A stretch of DNA of 64,000 bases from Bacteroides mediterraneensis (GTDB lineage Bacteria > Bacteroidota > Bacteroidia > Bacteroidales > Bacteroidaceae), in assembly GCF_900128455.1 (NCBI RefSeq), contig NZ_LT635783.1:3152546-3216545 (forward strand), written 5' to 3'. Made by a program: the position numbers and the translations under genes. Every line of letters begins with the position of its first letter. The stretch's first letter is position 1. Under the pieces are notes generated by a model. That model saw only the letters and a list, made by a program, of their open reading frames with translations, ran no database searches and had not been told where the DNA came from. Of the stretch, positions 35,817 to 45,868 are shown in pieces.

Positions 35817-36839
35817 TTAGAATGATAATTTAAACCACAATGCAATGGAGAAGCCTTTACAAAATATCTTTTCCAATATGGGATATTGGGCTATTCTTCT
35901 CCATAATCGGATATGGAGATTAAGCGAATTGATATATTGATACAGGAAAGGAGCATTGACTTTGAATTTCCGGTCAAACTCTCTAATAAGGGCCTTGTCT
36001 ATTTTGGATGTATTAGTGAAATAAGTAAGGTAGATGTCCTGTACATTCGGACGGATCCGGGCATCCAAATAGGCTTTAACAGCAGGGGATACCTTCTGAT
36101 ACAGTCTTTCATATTGAATAGCCATGTCTAACGCACATTTGATACGGTCTACCATCTTCTTTATTTTAACTGCAGGGTCTACGGTTTGTCCTACACGGCC
36201 TATCAAGTATTTATAGACAGGCCGGTTAAAGATACCCACGGTCTTCACAGTAGCCATGGGACTAAAAATCCATTGCTGGTCTGTATAAGAAATACCTTCC
36301 GTTTGGGAATATCCAGAACTCAACAGTAATTCTCTTCTATATGTGACAGCATGCATTTCCATATCCTTAAAACGATTTGTAGAACAAATCTGTTCCATGG
36401 GAATTAAGGATTTACCGAAATTGTAAGATATCTTTTTGGTTTCTATCCGATCTTCATTGACTAGTGTGAAATCAGAAAGCGCTAAATCCACGTCATGCTC
36501 TGCAAGGAATGAGACGAAATCGTCCAGATTCTCGGTATTTACGCTGTCATCGGCATCTACCACCTTTACATATTTTGCTGTGGCGACCGGTAGGGCAGCA
36601 TTGATACAAGAACCATAATTCCCGTTTTTCTTATTTATAATCTTAAAGACATCTTCAGCGCAGGAAACATATTTCTTGGCAATATCCAATGACTTATCGG
36701 TACTTCCGTCATTCACAATCAAAACCTCAAGCTTGTTAAGGTTCTTATGAATCAGAAATGAGTCCATACAATATGCGAGATATTTCTCCATATTGTATGT
36801 CGGTACGATGATTGATAAAACTTTCTGGGACATTTCCAT
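35817..36839 (-). CDS. Family 2 glycosyltransferase
   Basis: 340 residues. LSIIVPTYNMEKYLAYCMDSF at the start, VLIVNDGSTDKSLDIA, and VKVVDADDSVNTE as the DXD site. The C-terminal 120 residues are helical and close with basic residues, suggesting membrane association. It lies 11 bp after the fucosyltransferase and 5 bp before the DxD glycosyltransferase gene. An ATG two codons later (36833) could be used instead. Confidence 0.87.
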   Translation of the reverse strand: MEMSQKVLSIIVPTYNMEKYLAYCMDSFLIHKNLNKLEVLIVNDGSTDKSLDIAKKYVSCAEDVFKIINKKNGNYGSCINAALPVATAKYVKVVDADDSVNTENLDDFVSFLAEHDVDLALSDFTLVNEDRIETKKISYNFGKSLIPMEQICSTNRFKDMEMHAVTYRRELLLSSGYSQTEGISYTDQQWIFSPMATVKTVGIFNRPVYKYLIGRVGQTVDPAVKIKKMVDRIKCALDMAIQYERLYQKVSPAVKAYLDARIRPNVQDIYLTYFTNTSKIDKALIREFDRKFKVNAPFLYQYINSLNLHIRLWRRIAQYPILEKIFCKGFSIALWFKLSF

Positions 36840-36844
36840 CTGAT

Positions 36845-37882
36845 TTATTGGATAATAAATCCTGTTTTTCTATCTTTTAAACGCTGCTCCCGTAAGAATT
36901 CCAGCAGAATCTCCGGAATGAACCGCTTTATGCGTGCATGCGGAATCTTCCGCGGAGGCACTCGTCTGTACGGAGAGGGAAGGCTCTCAAGCTCAACCTG
37001 TTTGGATTGTATGTTTTGCATGATGCTTTGCACGGAATCGGAAATATCTTTCATCATGGAATCCTTATTCCAACTTTCAATGCAGATTCGGCCGTATTTC
37101 TCGAGAATCCCCATTTTGTCCAGTTCTTCACGCTGCGTGAAGAATGCGAAGTGTGCTACAATGGCATCTCCATTCCAAGCATTTGACACTCCTTGTGAGG
37201 TAGGATATATGCAAGACAGAAATTCCTCATCGTCTCCCGGTACCTTTCCTTCTATTTTCTTCATCTCGTCTCCGAACCACAATACAGCATTAATGGAAAA
37301 TCGGGTCATGCCCATTTCTCTCTTGCCAAGGTGTAATTCGTTCCATTTCCCGGCCTTTAGATAGTTTTGTATGAACCAAAGGTGTAGGTCACTGGCAAAA
37401 AAGCCGTTCTCCCAAAGCACGGGATGAGAAGAGGCTGCCGAATAATATTGGTCCAATTTTATTTTACCTGCAACTTGCAACAAATAGGTGGATAACGAGT
37501 TATTAATGACGAGCGGAGAGACCAGGAAGTAGTGAGGATTCTCAACTCTAAACCGAACCATCTTTTCTATCAATTCCGGTTCCATCCACACTACATCATC
37601 ATCCAGTTTAAAGTAAATCGTATCTGGTTCTATGCAGGCCTTATAAAAAGCATTAATACTTTCGTTGCCATTCACGACGCCGTCCGGTTGCCAGACAAGG
37701 TTCACGACGGGAAAGCGGTGTGCTATCTGTTTAAAAAATTCGATATCGGCTCCGTTGTGGGTATTGATCCAGATATCATATCGGTCTACAATAGGAGAAG
37801 ACACGATATAAGGTATCAGATACTGCATGTATCGCCGGCGTCCTGCTGCGGTATTGACTACCACTTTATAGTTCTTGTACAT
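36845..37882 (-). CDS. DxD-containing glycosyltransferase-like protein
   Basis: 345 residues beginning MYKNYKVVVNTAAGRRRYM. A metal-binding LDDDV motif (KLDDDVVWMEPELIEKMVRF) occurs at about 85-105, after a TIYF lead. PGDDEEFLSCIYPTS comes later. It does not carry the GT2 start pattern but the overall layout is like the DXD transferases of capsule loci. Its family number is unknown to me. Position between Glf and a GT2 gene, with 5- and 6-bp gaps, supports a role in repeat-unit assembly. Confidence 0.72.
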   Translation of the reverse strand: MYKNYKVVVNTAAGRRRYMQYLIPYIVSSPIVDRYDIWINTHNGADIEFFKQIAHRFPVVNLVWQPDGVVNGNESINAFYKACIEPDTIYFKLDDDVVWMEPELIEKMVRFRVENPHYFLVSPLVINNSLSTYLLQVAGKIKLDQYYSAASSHPVLWENGFFASDLHLWFIQNYLKAGKWNELHLGKREMGMTRFSINAVLWFGDEMKKIEGKVPGDDEEFLSCIYPTSQGVSNAWNGDAIVAHFAFFTQREELDKMGILEKYGRICIESWNKDSMMKDISDSVQSIMQNIQSKQVELESLPSPYRRVPPRKIPHARIKRFIPEILLEFLREQRLKDRKTGFIIQ

Positions 37883-37888
37883 GATAGA

Positions 37889-39019
37889 TTAAAATTTGAA
37901 GTGTTTCAACACCGACTCTATAGTAGGAGCCATATCGTAATATTTATATTCTGCTAATCTACCTCCGAATATAACGTTTGGCTCCTGGTCTGCCAAATGT
38001 TTATATTTCTGATATAAGTCAGAGTTACGGCTGTCGTTTACTGGGTAATATGGCTCCATGCCCGGCTTCCATTCCGTGGAGTATTCTTTTGAAATCACAG
38101 TCTTAGGACACTTGTCCACTTCCTGTCCGAACATCTCGAAATGCTTATGTTCGATGATACGGGTATACGGTACCTCCCGCTCTGTATAGTTCACGACGGC
38201 ATTACCTTGATAATTAGCCGTATCGAGCGTCTCCGTCTCGAACTTTACAGTCCGGTATTCCAGCTTGCCATAGCAATAGTCAAAATACTCATCTATGGCA
38301 CCAGTATAGACCAGCTTGTCTGCAATCTCATGCCATGTATCCTTCAGTGTCGAGAAGTCCATGCCTGTACGTGTTTCTACACCATCCAGCAAGCCCTCGA
38401 TCAGTCTGTTATATCCACCGATGGGAATTCCTTGGTACTTGTCGTTAAAATAGTTGTTGTCGAACACCAGACGTACGGGTAGGCGCTTGATGATGAATGC
38501 CGGCAGTTCCGTACATTTACGTCCCCACTGCTTCTCCGTGTAGCCTTTTATCAGCTTCTCATAGATATCCTTTCCTATGAGGACCTGTGCCTGCTCCTCC
38601 AGATTCCTCGGTTCCGTCACTCCGTCCGCCTTCATCTTGGCCACGGCCTCGGCTTTCTGTTCCTCTATCTTGGCCACGGCCTCGTCTGGGGTCGTTACTC
38701 CCCACATCTGGTAAAAGGTGTTCATATTGAACGGCAGGTTATACAACTTACCTTTATAATTGGCTACGGGAGAGTTGGTATAACGGTTGAATTCAACCAG
38801 CGAATTGACAAAATTCCATACTCGTTTATTAGATGTATGGAAGATATGGGCACCATATTTGTGGACATGAATACCTTCCACTTCTTCACAATAGATATTG
38901 CCGCCTAAATGAGCACGCTTGTCAATCACCAGACATTTTTTCCCTTGCTGATGAGCTAAATATGCGAATGTGGCTCCAAACAGGCCAGAGCCAACTATCA
39001 GATAATCGTATCCTTTCAT
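37889..39019 (-). CDS. glf: UDP-galactopyranose mutase
   Basis: 376 residues. An N-terminal FAD-binding GSGLFGATFAYLAHQQGKKCLVIDKR with the GxGxxG pattern, then HKYGAHIFHTSNKRVWNFV and FNRYTNSPVANYKGKLYNLPFNMNTF, typical of UDP-galactopyranose mutase. The C-terminal VIFGGRLAEYKYYDM contains the FAD-contacting motif. It interconverts UDP-galactopyranose and UDP-galactofuranose, so the capsule probably contains galactofuranose. It is the only nucleotide-sugar enzyme visible in the operon. Confidence 0.96.
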   Translation of the reverse strand: MKGYDYLIVGSGLFGATFAYLAHQQGKKCLVIDKRAHLGGNIYCEEVEGIHVHKYGAHIFHTSNKRVWNFVNSLVEFNRYTNSPVANYKGKLYNLPFNMNTFYQMWGVTTPDEAVAKIEEQKAEAVAKMKADGVTEPRNLEEQAQVLIGKDIYEKLIKGYTEKQWGRKCTELPAFIIKRLPVRLVFDNNYFNDKYQGIPIGGYNRLIEGLLDGVETRTGMDFSTLKDTWHEIADKLVYTGAIDEYFDYCYGKLEYRTVKFETETLDTANYQGNAVVNYTEREVPYTRIIEHKHFEMFGQEVDKCPKTVISKEYSTEWKPGMEPYYPVNDSRNSDLYQKYKHLADQEPNVIFGGRLAEYKYYDMAPTIESVLKHFKF

Positions 39020-39034
39020 ACCAAGATTATAGTA

Positions 39035-40090
39035 TTAAAGTTTTATTTTATTGAGAAGATACAAATGCCTTTTAATTTGTTGTATTCCCATCTTATGTAT
39101 CAGTGCGAACAATGTACGTTGAAATAAAGTGTTGATTTTCGGATCCATCTTATTTAAAACCTCCCGGTAATTCATTTTTAGGAATTTTTCAGGCGAGACA
39201 AATAAATCCGGATGTTCCATTCTAACTTCTTTTACTTTGTCACAGCAATAGGTTCTATTAGCGTGTAAATGAAACCAAACTGGACCTGTAAACATTACCT
39301 TGTAGGGATTATGGAACAGTTCCGTACAAGAATAAGTAAGTTTATCTGCAAAGCGTCTTGAAAAAAAAGTTTTCTCTGTTAATTTGAAGATTACAGTGTC
39401 ACCTTCTCCATTATATGGAGGATGAATATTAAACCTGTCAAAGGGAACATACCATTGGTCATCTTTAAAAAGGTTCAGACCCGACAAAGCTATACATGCT
39501 GTACCTCGTAATAATCTCCATTTGGCATAACGGATATATGGATTAATAAAAATATTAACTAACTTATCTGGCAACATAAATATTTCAGGTCTATTCAATT
39601 TCACAGAAATATGTCTATATACTGAGAAATATATCATGAATAACCATCCCCACAAGTAGGTCGGTCTCCATTTTAAAGGATATTTCCCGGCACATACATC
39701 CCGCCATTTTTTTATCTCGTCAGCAAAGTATATTTGATCAGCATCTATCTTTACAGCATATTTATATTGCATTTTGGATAATCCAAAATTACATTGGTTG
39801 CAATATAGACGTGGCGAGTCGTCTGGTAGGGCCTTCGCATATTCAAACTCTTCATGGGTTAAATCAAAAGAAAGCACTTTGTGATTATATGCATAAACCT
39901 TAAGCTTATCAGGATACTGTTTTCTCTTTTTTTCTAAAACCGATTCCGTATCATCTGTGCAATCATTATAGACAACAATTAATTCATCTAATGCATCAAT
40001 GCAAGAATCGATACAAGGTCCAAGAAGTCTTGCTTCATTTCGAGTTCTCATCAAACCTGATAAACCGTTTTTCTGATTAAGTCTATTCAT
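39035..40090 (-). CDS. Family 2 glycosyltransferase-like protein
   Basis: 351 residues from MNRLNQKNG; an upstream TTG frame extends to 40108 and overlaps the preceding gene. SGLMRTRNEARLLGPCI is the GT2 start, DELIVVYNDCTDDTES follows, and the DXD site is AVKIDADQIYFADEI. It differs from the other GT2s by a longer C-terminal part rich in aromatic residues. Only 4 bp separate it from the preceding GT2. Role: adding one sugar to the capsule unit. Confidence 0.83.
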   Translation of the reverse strand: MNRLNQKNGLSGLMRTRNEARLLGPCIDSCIDALDELIVVYNDCTDDTESVLEKKRKQYPDKLKVYAYNHKVLSFDLTHEEFEYAKALPDDSPRLYCNQCNFGLSKMQYKYAVKIDADQIYFADEIKKWRDVCAGKYPLKWRPTYLWGWLFMIYFSVYRHISVKLNRPEIFMLPDKLVNIFINPYIRYAKWRLLRGTACIALSGLNLFKDDQWYVPFDRFNIHPPYNGEGDTVIFKLTEKTFFSRRFADKLTYSCTELFHNPYKVMFTGPVWFHLHANRTYCCDKVKEVRMEHPDLFVSPEKFLKMNYREVLNKMDPKINTLFQRTLFALIHKMGIQQIKRHLYLLNKIKL

Positions 40091-40094
40091 AAAA

Positions 40095-41063
40095 TTAACC
40101 TCTACCAATTAAAGTTCTAATTTTACAAAATAATGATACACAAAAACTCATTTTGTGTACAAGCAACCACATTAACAATTTTATTTTACGATTACAAAAA
40201 GAAGTGGGACAACTCAGTATGTAACGATGTGAGAGTGGATACATAGTTAGAAACCGATGATGTAGTTCAGGTTTTAAAACTAAATCTTGTTTGCATCTTA
40301 ATATACGCCATGAAATCTCTTTTTCATATAAATTTAATACTCCATTGCTTTGAAAAAAGTTGATAGTATCTATATAAGATAAATATTCACTATTTCGTCT
40401 TTCTTCATTAGGATTATTCAAGATAGAATTTACATTTTCTCTATTGTAATAATATAAAGGAATATGTAAACTATATATTTTTTTAGCATAATAAAATAAG
40501 CGAACAGTTAACCAGAAATCCTCACAATTATTAATATCCTTTGGGATTTTTAAATTATTATCGACATACAAATTACGACTTACCAACATGTTACATAAAG
40601 AAGTAAAAGACAATATGTAGTTGCGCAGAATTTCTATTTTATCACTTTCTGTAGAAATAGCCTCTATTAAAAATGTTTTACCTAAGCCATGATATTCATA
40701 AAAACTGCACAATACAATATCAGCTTGAGTAGATACAGCCGTATTATACAATTTTTGATACATATTCTTATCAATCCAATCATCAGCATCCACAAATGTT
40801 ATCCATTGTCCCTTTGCATTATCTAATCCTACATTACGAGCAGAACTTACACCTTCATTTATTTTATGGAAGACTCTTACCCGAGAATCTTTATTAGCAT
40901 ACTCATCACAAATTTTCCCCGAACAATCGGTACTACCATCATCAACCAACAGAACCTCTATATCTGTATATGTTTGAGACAAAATACTATCTATACTACG
41001 ATTTAAATATTGGTCAACATTATATACTGGAACAATTACCGAAATCAAGGGATATTTTTTCAT
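40095..41063 (-). CDS. Family 2 glycosyltransferase
   Basis: 322 residues. SVIVPVYNVDQYLNRSIDSI, LLVDDGSTDCSGKIC, and WITFVDADDWID as the DXD motif, followed by INNCEDFWLTVRLFYYA with the E-D pair. It is closely similar in layout to the GT2 at 41160-42092, suggesting a duplicated pair that add successive sugars. The C-terminus is hydrophobic and basic. The AT-rich 96-bp upstream gap (41064-41159) has no obvious signal. Confidence 0.88.
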   Translation of the reverse strand: MKKYPLISVIVPVYNVDQYLNRSIDSILSQTYTDIEVLLVDDGSTDCSGKICDEYANKDSRVRVFHKINEGVSSARNVGLDNAKGQWITFVDADDWIDKNMYQKLYNTAVSTQADIVLCSFYEYHGLGKTFLIEAISTESDKIEILRNYILSFTSLCNMLVSRNLYVDNNLKIPKDINNCEDFWLTVRLFYYAKKIYSLHIPLYYYNRENVNSILNNPNEERRNSEYLSYIDTINFFQSNGVLNLYEKEISWRILRCKQDLVLKPELHHRFLTMYPLSHRYILSCPTSFCNRKIKLLMWLLVHKMSFCVSLFCKIRTLIGRG

Positions 41064-41159
41064 AACTTATGTTTAAATATTCATATTACGAATAGCATAT
41101 TTATTTTATGATCAATTTCTTTGTACATCTAAAGATATATCCGTTTTTTTATGTTCTTT

Positions 41160-42092
41160 TTATAAATTGATATTTCTTATAAAATTTAGAAATTTAGAAA
41201 ATAAACTATACGACATTAATGCATAAGTTATTCTATATTTTAATGAAAAACTATCTTTGATTAAATTATAGATATACTTCACTCTTTCATCTTTATACCA
41301 AGAACTTACATTTTGATAAATATGTTTTTGACAAATCAGTTTGTAATCACCAAAAATTCTTCTTTCAAAATCTTTTGAACGTACTTTTAGTTTTTGGTAA
41401 GATAGATATATCCTGTTTAAACAATATATTGAACTTTTTACATCAAGACTATACTTTAGAATGAAGTTATTAGGCATATAATACAGATATACGTCTTTGT
41501 CTATAACTCTCAATTCTTTAACTCGTTGCAAATATTGCATTACGAAAAGTGTATCTTCTCCTACTTTCATATTGGTATCAAAATCCAAGCCCTTACATAG
41601 TCTATTTCTAAATAATTTTCCCCAAACGACTCCAAAGATGGGAGCGCTTATATTTTTGGTATAGAACTCTGATAAATGATTTTGATAGAAGACACCGGCA
41701 TGTAAGAACCAGCGATGATATTCCTTGTCTTCTTTAGCTTCATAATATGCTCCTACAATTAAATCTTCTGTAAAATATTTACAATCATCTGTAAAAGTAT
41801 TCTTGGGTATTTCGTCGTCTGAGTCAATGAATGTAATCCATTCTCCTTTAGCATGGTTTAATCCGGTATTTCTGGCTGAACTTACTCCGCCATTCTTCTT
41901 ATGAAAGACTTTGATTCGTTGATCTTTTGAAACATATTCATCACAAAGCTCTCCGGACCGGTCAGTGCTGCCGTCGTCTATCAGCAATAATTCCCACTCC
42001 TGAAAGGTCTGACTCAAGATACTGTCGACGCATCTATTAAGAGTCCTTTCTGCATTGTAAACTGGAACAATGATAGAAATTGAAGGATTCAT
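41160..42092 (-). CDS. Family 2 glycosyltransferase
   Basis: 310 residues. ISIIVPVYNAERTLNRCVDSI, LLIDDGSTDRSGELC, WITFIDSDDEIP with the DXD motif, then MKVGEDTLFVMQYL. It shares the KDQRIKVFHKKNGGVSSARNTGLNHAKGEW region with the adjacent GT2, which has KDSRVRVFHKINEGVSSARNVGLDNAKGQW, showing they are paralogues. The gene starts 3 bp after the pyruvyl transferase stop. One sugar of the repeat unit is its likely product. Confidence 0.88.
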   Translation of the reverse strand: MNPSISIIVPVYNAERTLNRCVDSILSQTFQEWELLLIDDGSTDRSGELCDEYVSKDQRIKVFHKKNGGVSSARNTGLNHAKGEWITFIDSDDEIPKNTFTDDCKYFTEDLIVGAYYEAKEDKEYHRWFLHAGVFYQNHLSEFYTKNISAPIFGVVWGKLFRNRLCKGLDFDTNMKVGEDTLFVMQYLQRVKELRVIDKDVYLYYMPNNFILKYSLDVKSSIYCLNRIYLSYQKLKVRSKDFERRIFGDYKLICQKHIYQNVSSWYKDERVKYIYNLIKDSFSLKYRITYALMSYSLFSKFLNFIRNINL

Positions 42093-42095
42093 TTT

Positions 42096-43193
42096 TCAAA
42101 GATTAGTTTTTAGAAATGAAAGAGACTGAGCTTGAAGGAACTGCAGCCGGTCTTGTACTTGATCGTAATCAATTGAGGACAAATTACCCATATATTCATC
42201 GGGAGACAAAATCAATCGGTCTTGTAAAGAAAATAATGTCAAAAGAGATTGGAAGCGACTCAATCCTCTTCCTTTATTTCCAATAGCCAGGAATTGTTTT
42301 CTAAAAATAATGGAAAAGGCACATCCGTGAAAGGAGTCAGTCAGAACAAAGTCGGCATCATCGAAGCTGCGGAGCCATTGCTCCACCGGCATTTTAATAC
42401 GCTGCTCTAAGGGAAGAGTTTCATCATCAGTGTCATTGCTCATCCAAAATGGTGTTAATCCCTTTTCTTGGGCTATGCGTTCAACAAACGCTTCTTTTTC
42501 TTTAGTCCGGTCTATCATATAAACAAGCATATTGCCTTTTGATGGTTGAGTCTTGCCTTTCTTTATGAGAATCCTGTAGTCATCGACGGAAAGAAGCAGG
42601 GTAGGATCAAGTGCCTGAACTGCCTTGGTATCAAAATATTCTTGACAAAGCTGAACACCGGACGACTCGCGTACGGACACGGCATTGAATTTCTTTAGGA
42701 GAGACGAACAAAATTTTCTCTGCTCTTCTGTATATTCGCAATAATCTACACCGAACGAAGCAGCGTAAGCAACGCGCTTGATATCTGCATCACCTAAAAA
42801 AGACAAGAATGCTTCTTCTATTGGTTGATAGTACAAGGGGCGCCAAACTTGATCACTACCGACAACAATCGCATCAAAATGAGAAGCAATCTGAGCTATC
42901 CATTTTCTTTGGGTGTATTGATGAATATATCGGTGCATAAACTTGTTTGTGTTTTGTCTGATAATTTGATGAGGAGCCTTAAAAATAGCAACTTTCTTAC
43001 CCAATACAACGCGTTTGAGTAAACGTTTACAAACTGCTAAAGGATATATGATATAATAAGAACGCCCATATTGAGGCCTTGTCAAAACCTGTACATCATG
43101 TCCCATCCATTCTAATACAGTCTGTAAGGCATAGCATTGTAAGATACCTCCATAATTAGTATGCAAAGGCAAAGTCAATATCGCAATCTTCAT
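42096..43193 (-). CDS. Polysaccharide pyruvyl transferase family protein
   Basis: 365 residues. The N-terminus TNYGGILQCYALQTVLEWMG and AIVVGSDQVWRPLYYQPIEE are typical of the polysaccharide pyruvyl transferase family, as is the later ADFVLTDSFHGCAFSIIFRKQFLAIGNKGRG. It probably adds a pyruvate ketal to a capsule sugar, giving the surface a negative charge. It lies 14 bp after the TPP enzyme, which could be linked through pyruvate-related chemistry, but this is inference. Confidence 0.87.
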   Translation of the reverse strand: MKIAILTLPLHTNYGGILQCYALQTVLEWMGHDVQVLTRPQYGRSYYIIYPLAVCKRLLKRVVLGKKVAIFKAPHQIIRQNTNKFMHRYIHQYTQRKWIAQIASHFDAIVVGSDQVWRPLYYQPIEEAFLSFLGDADIKRVAYAASFGVDYCEYTEEQRKFCSSLLKKFNAVSVRESSGVQLCQEYFDTKAVQALDPTLLLSVDDYRILIKKGKTQPSKGNMLVYMIDRTKEKEAFVERIAQEKGLTPFWMSNDTDDETLPLEQRIKMPVEQWLRSFDDADFVLTDSFHGCAFSIIFRKQFLAIGNKGRGLSRFQSLLTLFSLQDRLILSPDEYMGNLSSIDYDQVQDRLQFLQAQSLSFLKTNL

Positions 43194-43207
43194 ATAATTT
43201 GCAAAAG

Positions 43208-44965
43208 TTATCTATGTACTATTTTTCTTACGGTATCATATCCATTCTTACCAAGAATATTTTTTGCTGTTTGCTTAATCGTATTCTTGAATGCCAGTTT
43301 AGGGTCTGAAAAGATATTCAATATCTGCTCCAAAGCTTTACTTTCATCTTCAGTTTGAGTAAACACCTCTAATAGCATCGGTTTGTCTGTCATTTCTGGA
43401 GTAAGGAACCTATCTATTACAGCTTTGAACTCACTTTTGTTGCTAGCTACCAAATATTCGTATCCCAGATCTGTTGAAAAATCCTTTACCAACTTTCGTG
43501 ACATATTACCAAAATGTCCTGCAGCACCTACATATAAGTCTGCTTCCTCTCCTAAAAAATAACAAGGATGATTGTAATTGCGAAACTCATTACCTTTTCC
43601 ATTATTAATCAAAAGAATACGCACATTATTACCCACATGTCTGTTTCCGATTACATTTAAGTCATAAAAGAAGGCCAAGTCTCCAAAAATACCAATAAAG
43701 ATTTTTTCAGGATGTATAAAGGAAGCCCCCATCATCGTAGACACTCCTCCATCTATCCCAAACCCTCCTACATTGCATTTGGCTTGTATACCAATTGGAA
43801 GTTTAAAAAAGTTCCATGATCTAAGACAATGATATATACCGAGGTGTAGTTCACAACCTTTAGGAAGTCTATTGTGCATTTGTTGTGCTATCCATACATT
43901 GCTGAAAGGTAGTTCTGGAAGTTTTTCTTTAACAGCCTCAACTTCTGCCGTCATGGCATCCAACAATTCCGTATGACTGACATTATCCTCTGCATATTTT
44001 TCAAAGAATTCTTCTTCAGGCATCATGAAAACACGTCGGAGGTTACCGAAAGTATCACGCAAAGCACCGTCTGGACTTACACGCCATGTGTGTTTCGCAT
44101 ATAGCTTATATTGGTCCCCAGAAACTTCACCTATATGAATACATAAATCCACATTGGCTAAAGGAGAATGCCATTGCTGCTGAGCACACACAATCTGATA
44201 GTGCACCTCATACTTTCCACGATAACCGCTTGTATGATCACACAACACCACGGAATCATAAGTAGCACAGAATCTGTCAACAGCTGCTGTAAGGCGATCA
44301 GAAAAGTCAGCATGCGCTCCTACAAAGATAATAATTTTGCTATTCTTGGGAATCACCGGAAGATTCTGATCAAAGACCGTATATCGGTAGATAGCATTGA
44401 CATAAGGAATCTCCGTTACACCGCAATTCTGACTATATCGAGTATATAAATTAATGTGTGCCGGTCCACCACCATTGAGCTTCAATGCCAGTATAGCCTT
44501 GTTAGTTTCAACTTCACAAAAACGCTCATCTTCCTGATCCTTAACCATCGGGATGGTTACACTCTCTATTGCAATGTCATTTGGAAGATTCCGACGATCA
44601 ATCTGCTGATCGATAAGATGACCAATTTGATAATTTCCACGTGTTGAGGTAATTGCAAGTACCGGCAATTTTCTATAATATGCTTCTGTCAGGCCGGGCA
44701 TATAATTACGGGATGCAGTAGCCCCAGTGCAACTGATAACAACCGGCTCACCAGTTTCTGCCGCCATGCCACAAGCAAGATATGCGGCACTACGTTCATC
44801 AACCGATGACCAAATCTGAAACCAAGGGTCGTTTTCAATGCTGACTACAAAGGTCATATTCGTTGCTCCAGGAGATACAATTACACGATGTATGCCATGA
44901 GCTTTCAGCAAAGCAATGACAATCTGAACATTTCGTTCATCTGTATATTTGAACTTTGATTTCAT
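43208..44965 (-). CDS. Thiamine-diphosphate-dependent enzyme of the MenD/acetolactate-synthase class
   Basis: 585 residues from MKSKFKYTDERN; an upstream ATG adds ten residues. The N-terminal TPP-binding part has VSPGATNMTFVVSIENDPWF and SVDERSAAYLACGMAAETGEPVVISCTGATASRNYMPG, the Glu activating the cofactor being in VDERSA. The C-terminal TPP part has FIGIFGDLAFFYDLNVIGNRHVGNNVRILLINNGKG, matching GDxxx...NN. It resembles MenD but also other TPP lyases. In a capsule locus it likely makes or modifies an unusual sugar or acyl group. It sits beside an SDR and a pyruvyl transferase, suggesting a three-gene modification set. Confidence 0.84.
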   Translation of the reverse strand: MKSKFKYTDERNVQIVIALLKAHGIHRVIVSPGATNMTFVVSIENDPWFQIWSSVDERSAAYLACGMAAETGEPVVISCTGATASRNYMPGLTEAYYRKLPVLAITSTRGNYQIGHLIDQQIDRRNLPNDIAIESVTIPMVKDQEDERFCEVETNKAILALKLNGGGPAHINLYTRYSQNCGVTEIPYVNAIYRYTVFDQNLPVIPKNSKIIIFVGAHADFSDRLTAAVDRFCATYDSVVLCDHTSGYRGKYEVHYQIVCAQQQWHSPLANVDLCIHIGEVSGDQYKLYAKHTWRVSPDGALRDTFGNLRRVFMMPEEEFFEKYAEDNVSHTELLDAMTAEVEAVKEKLPELPFSNVWIAQQMHNRLPKGCELHLGIYHCLRSWNFFKLPIGIQAKCNVGGFGIDGGVSTMMGASFIHPEKIFIGIFGDLAFFYDLNVIGNRHVGNNVRILLINNGKGNEFRNYNHPCYFLGEEADLYVGAAGHFGNMSRKLVKDFSTDLGYEYLVASNKSEFKAVIDRFLTPEMTDKPMLLEVFTQTEDESKALEQILNIFSDPKLAFKNTIKQTAKNILGKNGYDTVRKIVHR

Positions 44966-45005
44966 TATAAATTTATCATTTAAGAGAAAACACACAAATA
45001 AAAAA

Positions 45006-45868
45006 TTAAAAACTATAATCTATACCTTCAAAAGAAACAAGTGCAGATCCACCTGTCATATATATGATATCACCTAAAATAGTTTTACCCAAACCACTAA
45101 CCAAGAATACTGCCATATTTGCAATTTCCTCTGGCAAAGCATAACGACCAAGTATTGTATCATTTGCCAAGCTTCTTGAAGTATCCTTTAACAACATCGG
45201 TGTCGCTGTAGGCCCCGGAGCAATACCGTTTACAGTAATTCCATACGGAGCAAAAGCTCTTGCTAATCCCAATGTAAGCCCCCGAATACCCCACTTAGAT
45301 AACATATATGCAGAAACTGCAGGTCTAAGGCTCGATGAAGAAGCTATATTCAATATATTACCTTCTATTCCATTTTCTTTCATATATTTACCGAATAACT
45401 GCGATAAAAAGAAAACTCCCCTAAGGTTCGTATTCATAACATTATCATATTCTGTTACAGATGTCGTACGTATATCTCCCCCCAATATCCCTGCATTATT
45501 TACGAGAATATCAATATGACGTCCACCTATTAGCGATATCGCATTTTGAAAAGCCTGTTCAAATGTATTTACTTTGGTATTGTCCAAGACAATACCAAAT
45601 ATTCTCTCTTTATATGATTCAGCAAGTTTTTCACAAGATATTTTTAGTCTTTCATCGTTACGACTTGTTATGATTACAGTTGCACCGCTATCAAGAAACG
45701 CCTTTGCTATACAAAATCCGATTCCACTTGTCCCCCTGTTATTAAAGCGTAACGGCCTTTTAACAATTCATTTGGTGCCAATGTTACAATTGTGGGTGTA
45801 ATTTTTCTGACCGGAACCCCTTTAACAATGAAATGCAATCCTCGTTTAAGATATTCTTTGAGTGCCAT
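45006..45868 (-). pseudogene. SDR-family oxidoreductase, frameshifted
   Basis: The reading frame starts at the ATG at 45868, which overlaps the flippase stop as TAATG, and reads to LKGRYALITGG. There a run of five Gs (plus-strand 45732-45736) shifts the frame and it stops at 45707 after 53 codons. The original frame resumes as TSGIGFCIAKAFLDSG and continues through NNAGILGG, the S...YMLSK catalytic pattern and a normal C-terminus ending at 45006. One missing base would restore a 287-residue protein with an intact TGGTSGIG cofactor motif. It may be a genuine inactivation, a slippage event, or a sequencing error. An SDR here would work with the TPP enzyme on an unusual sugar. Confidence 0.82.
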
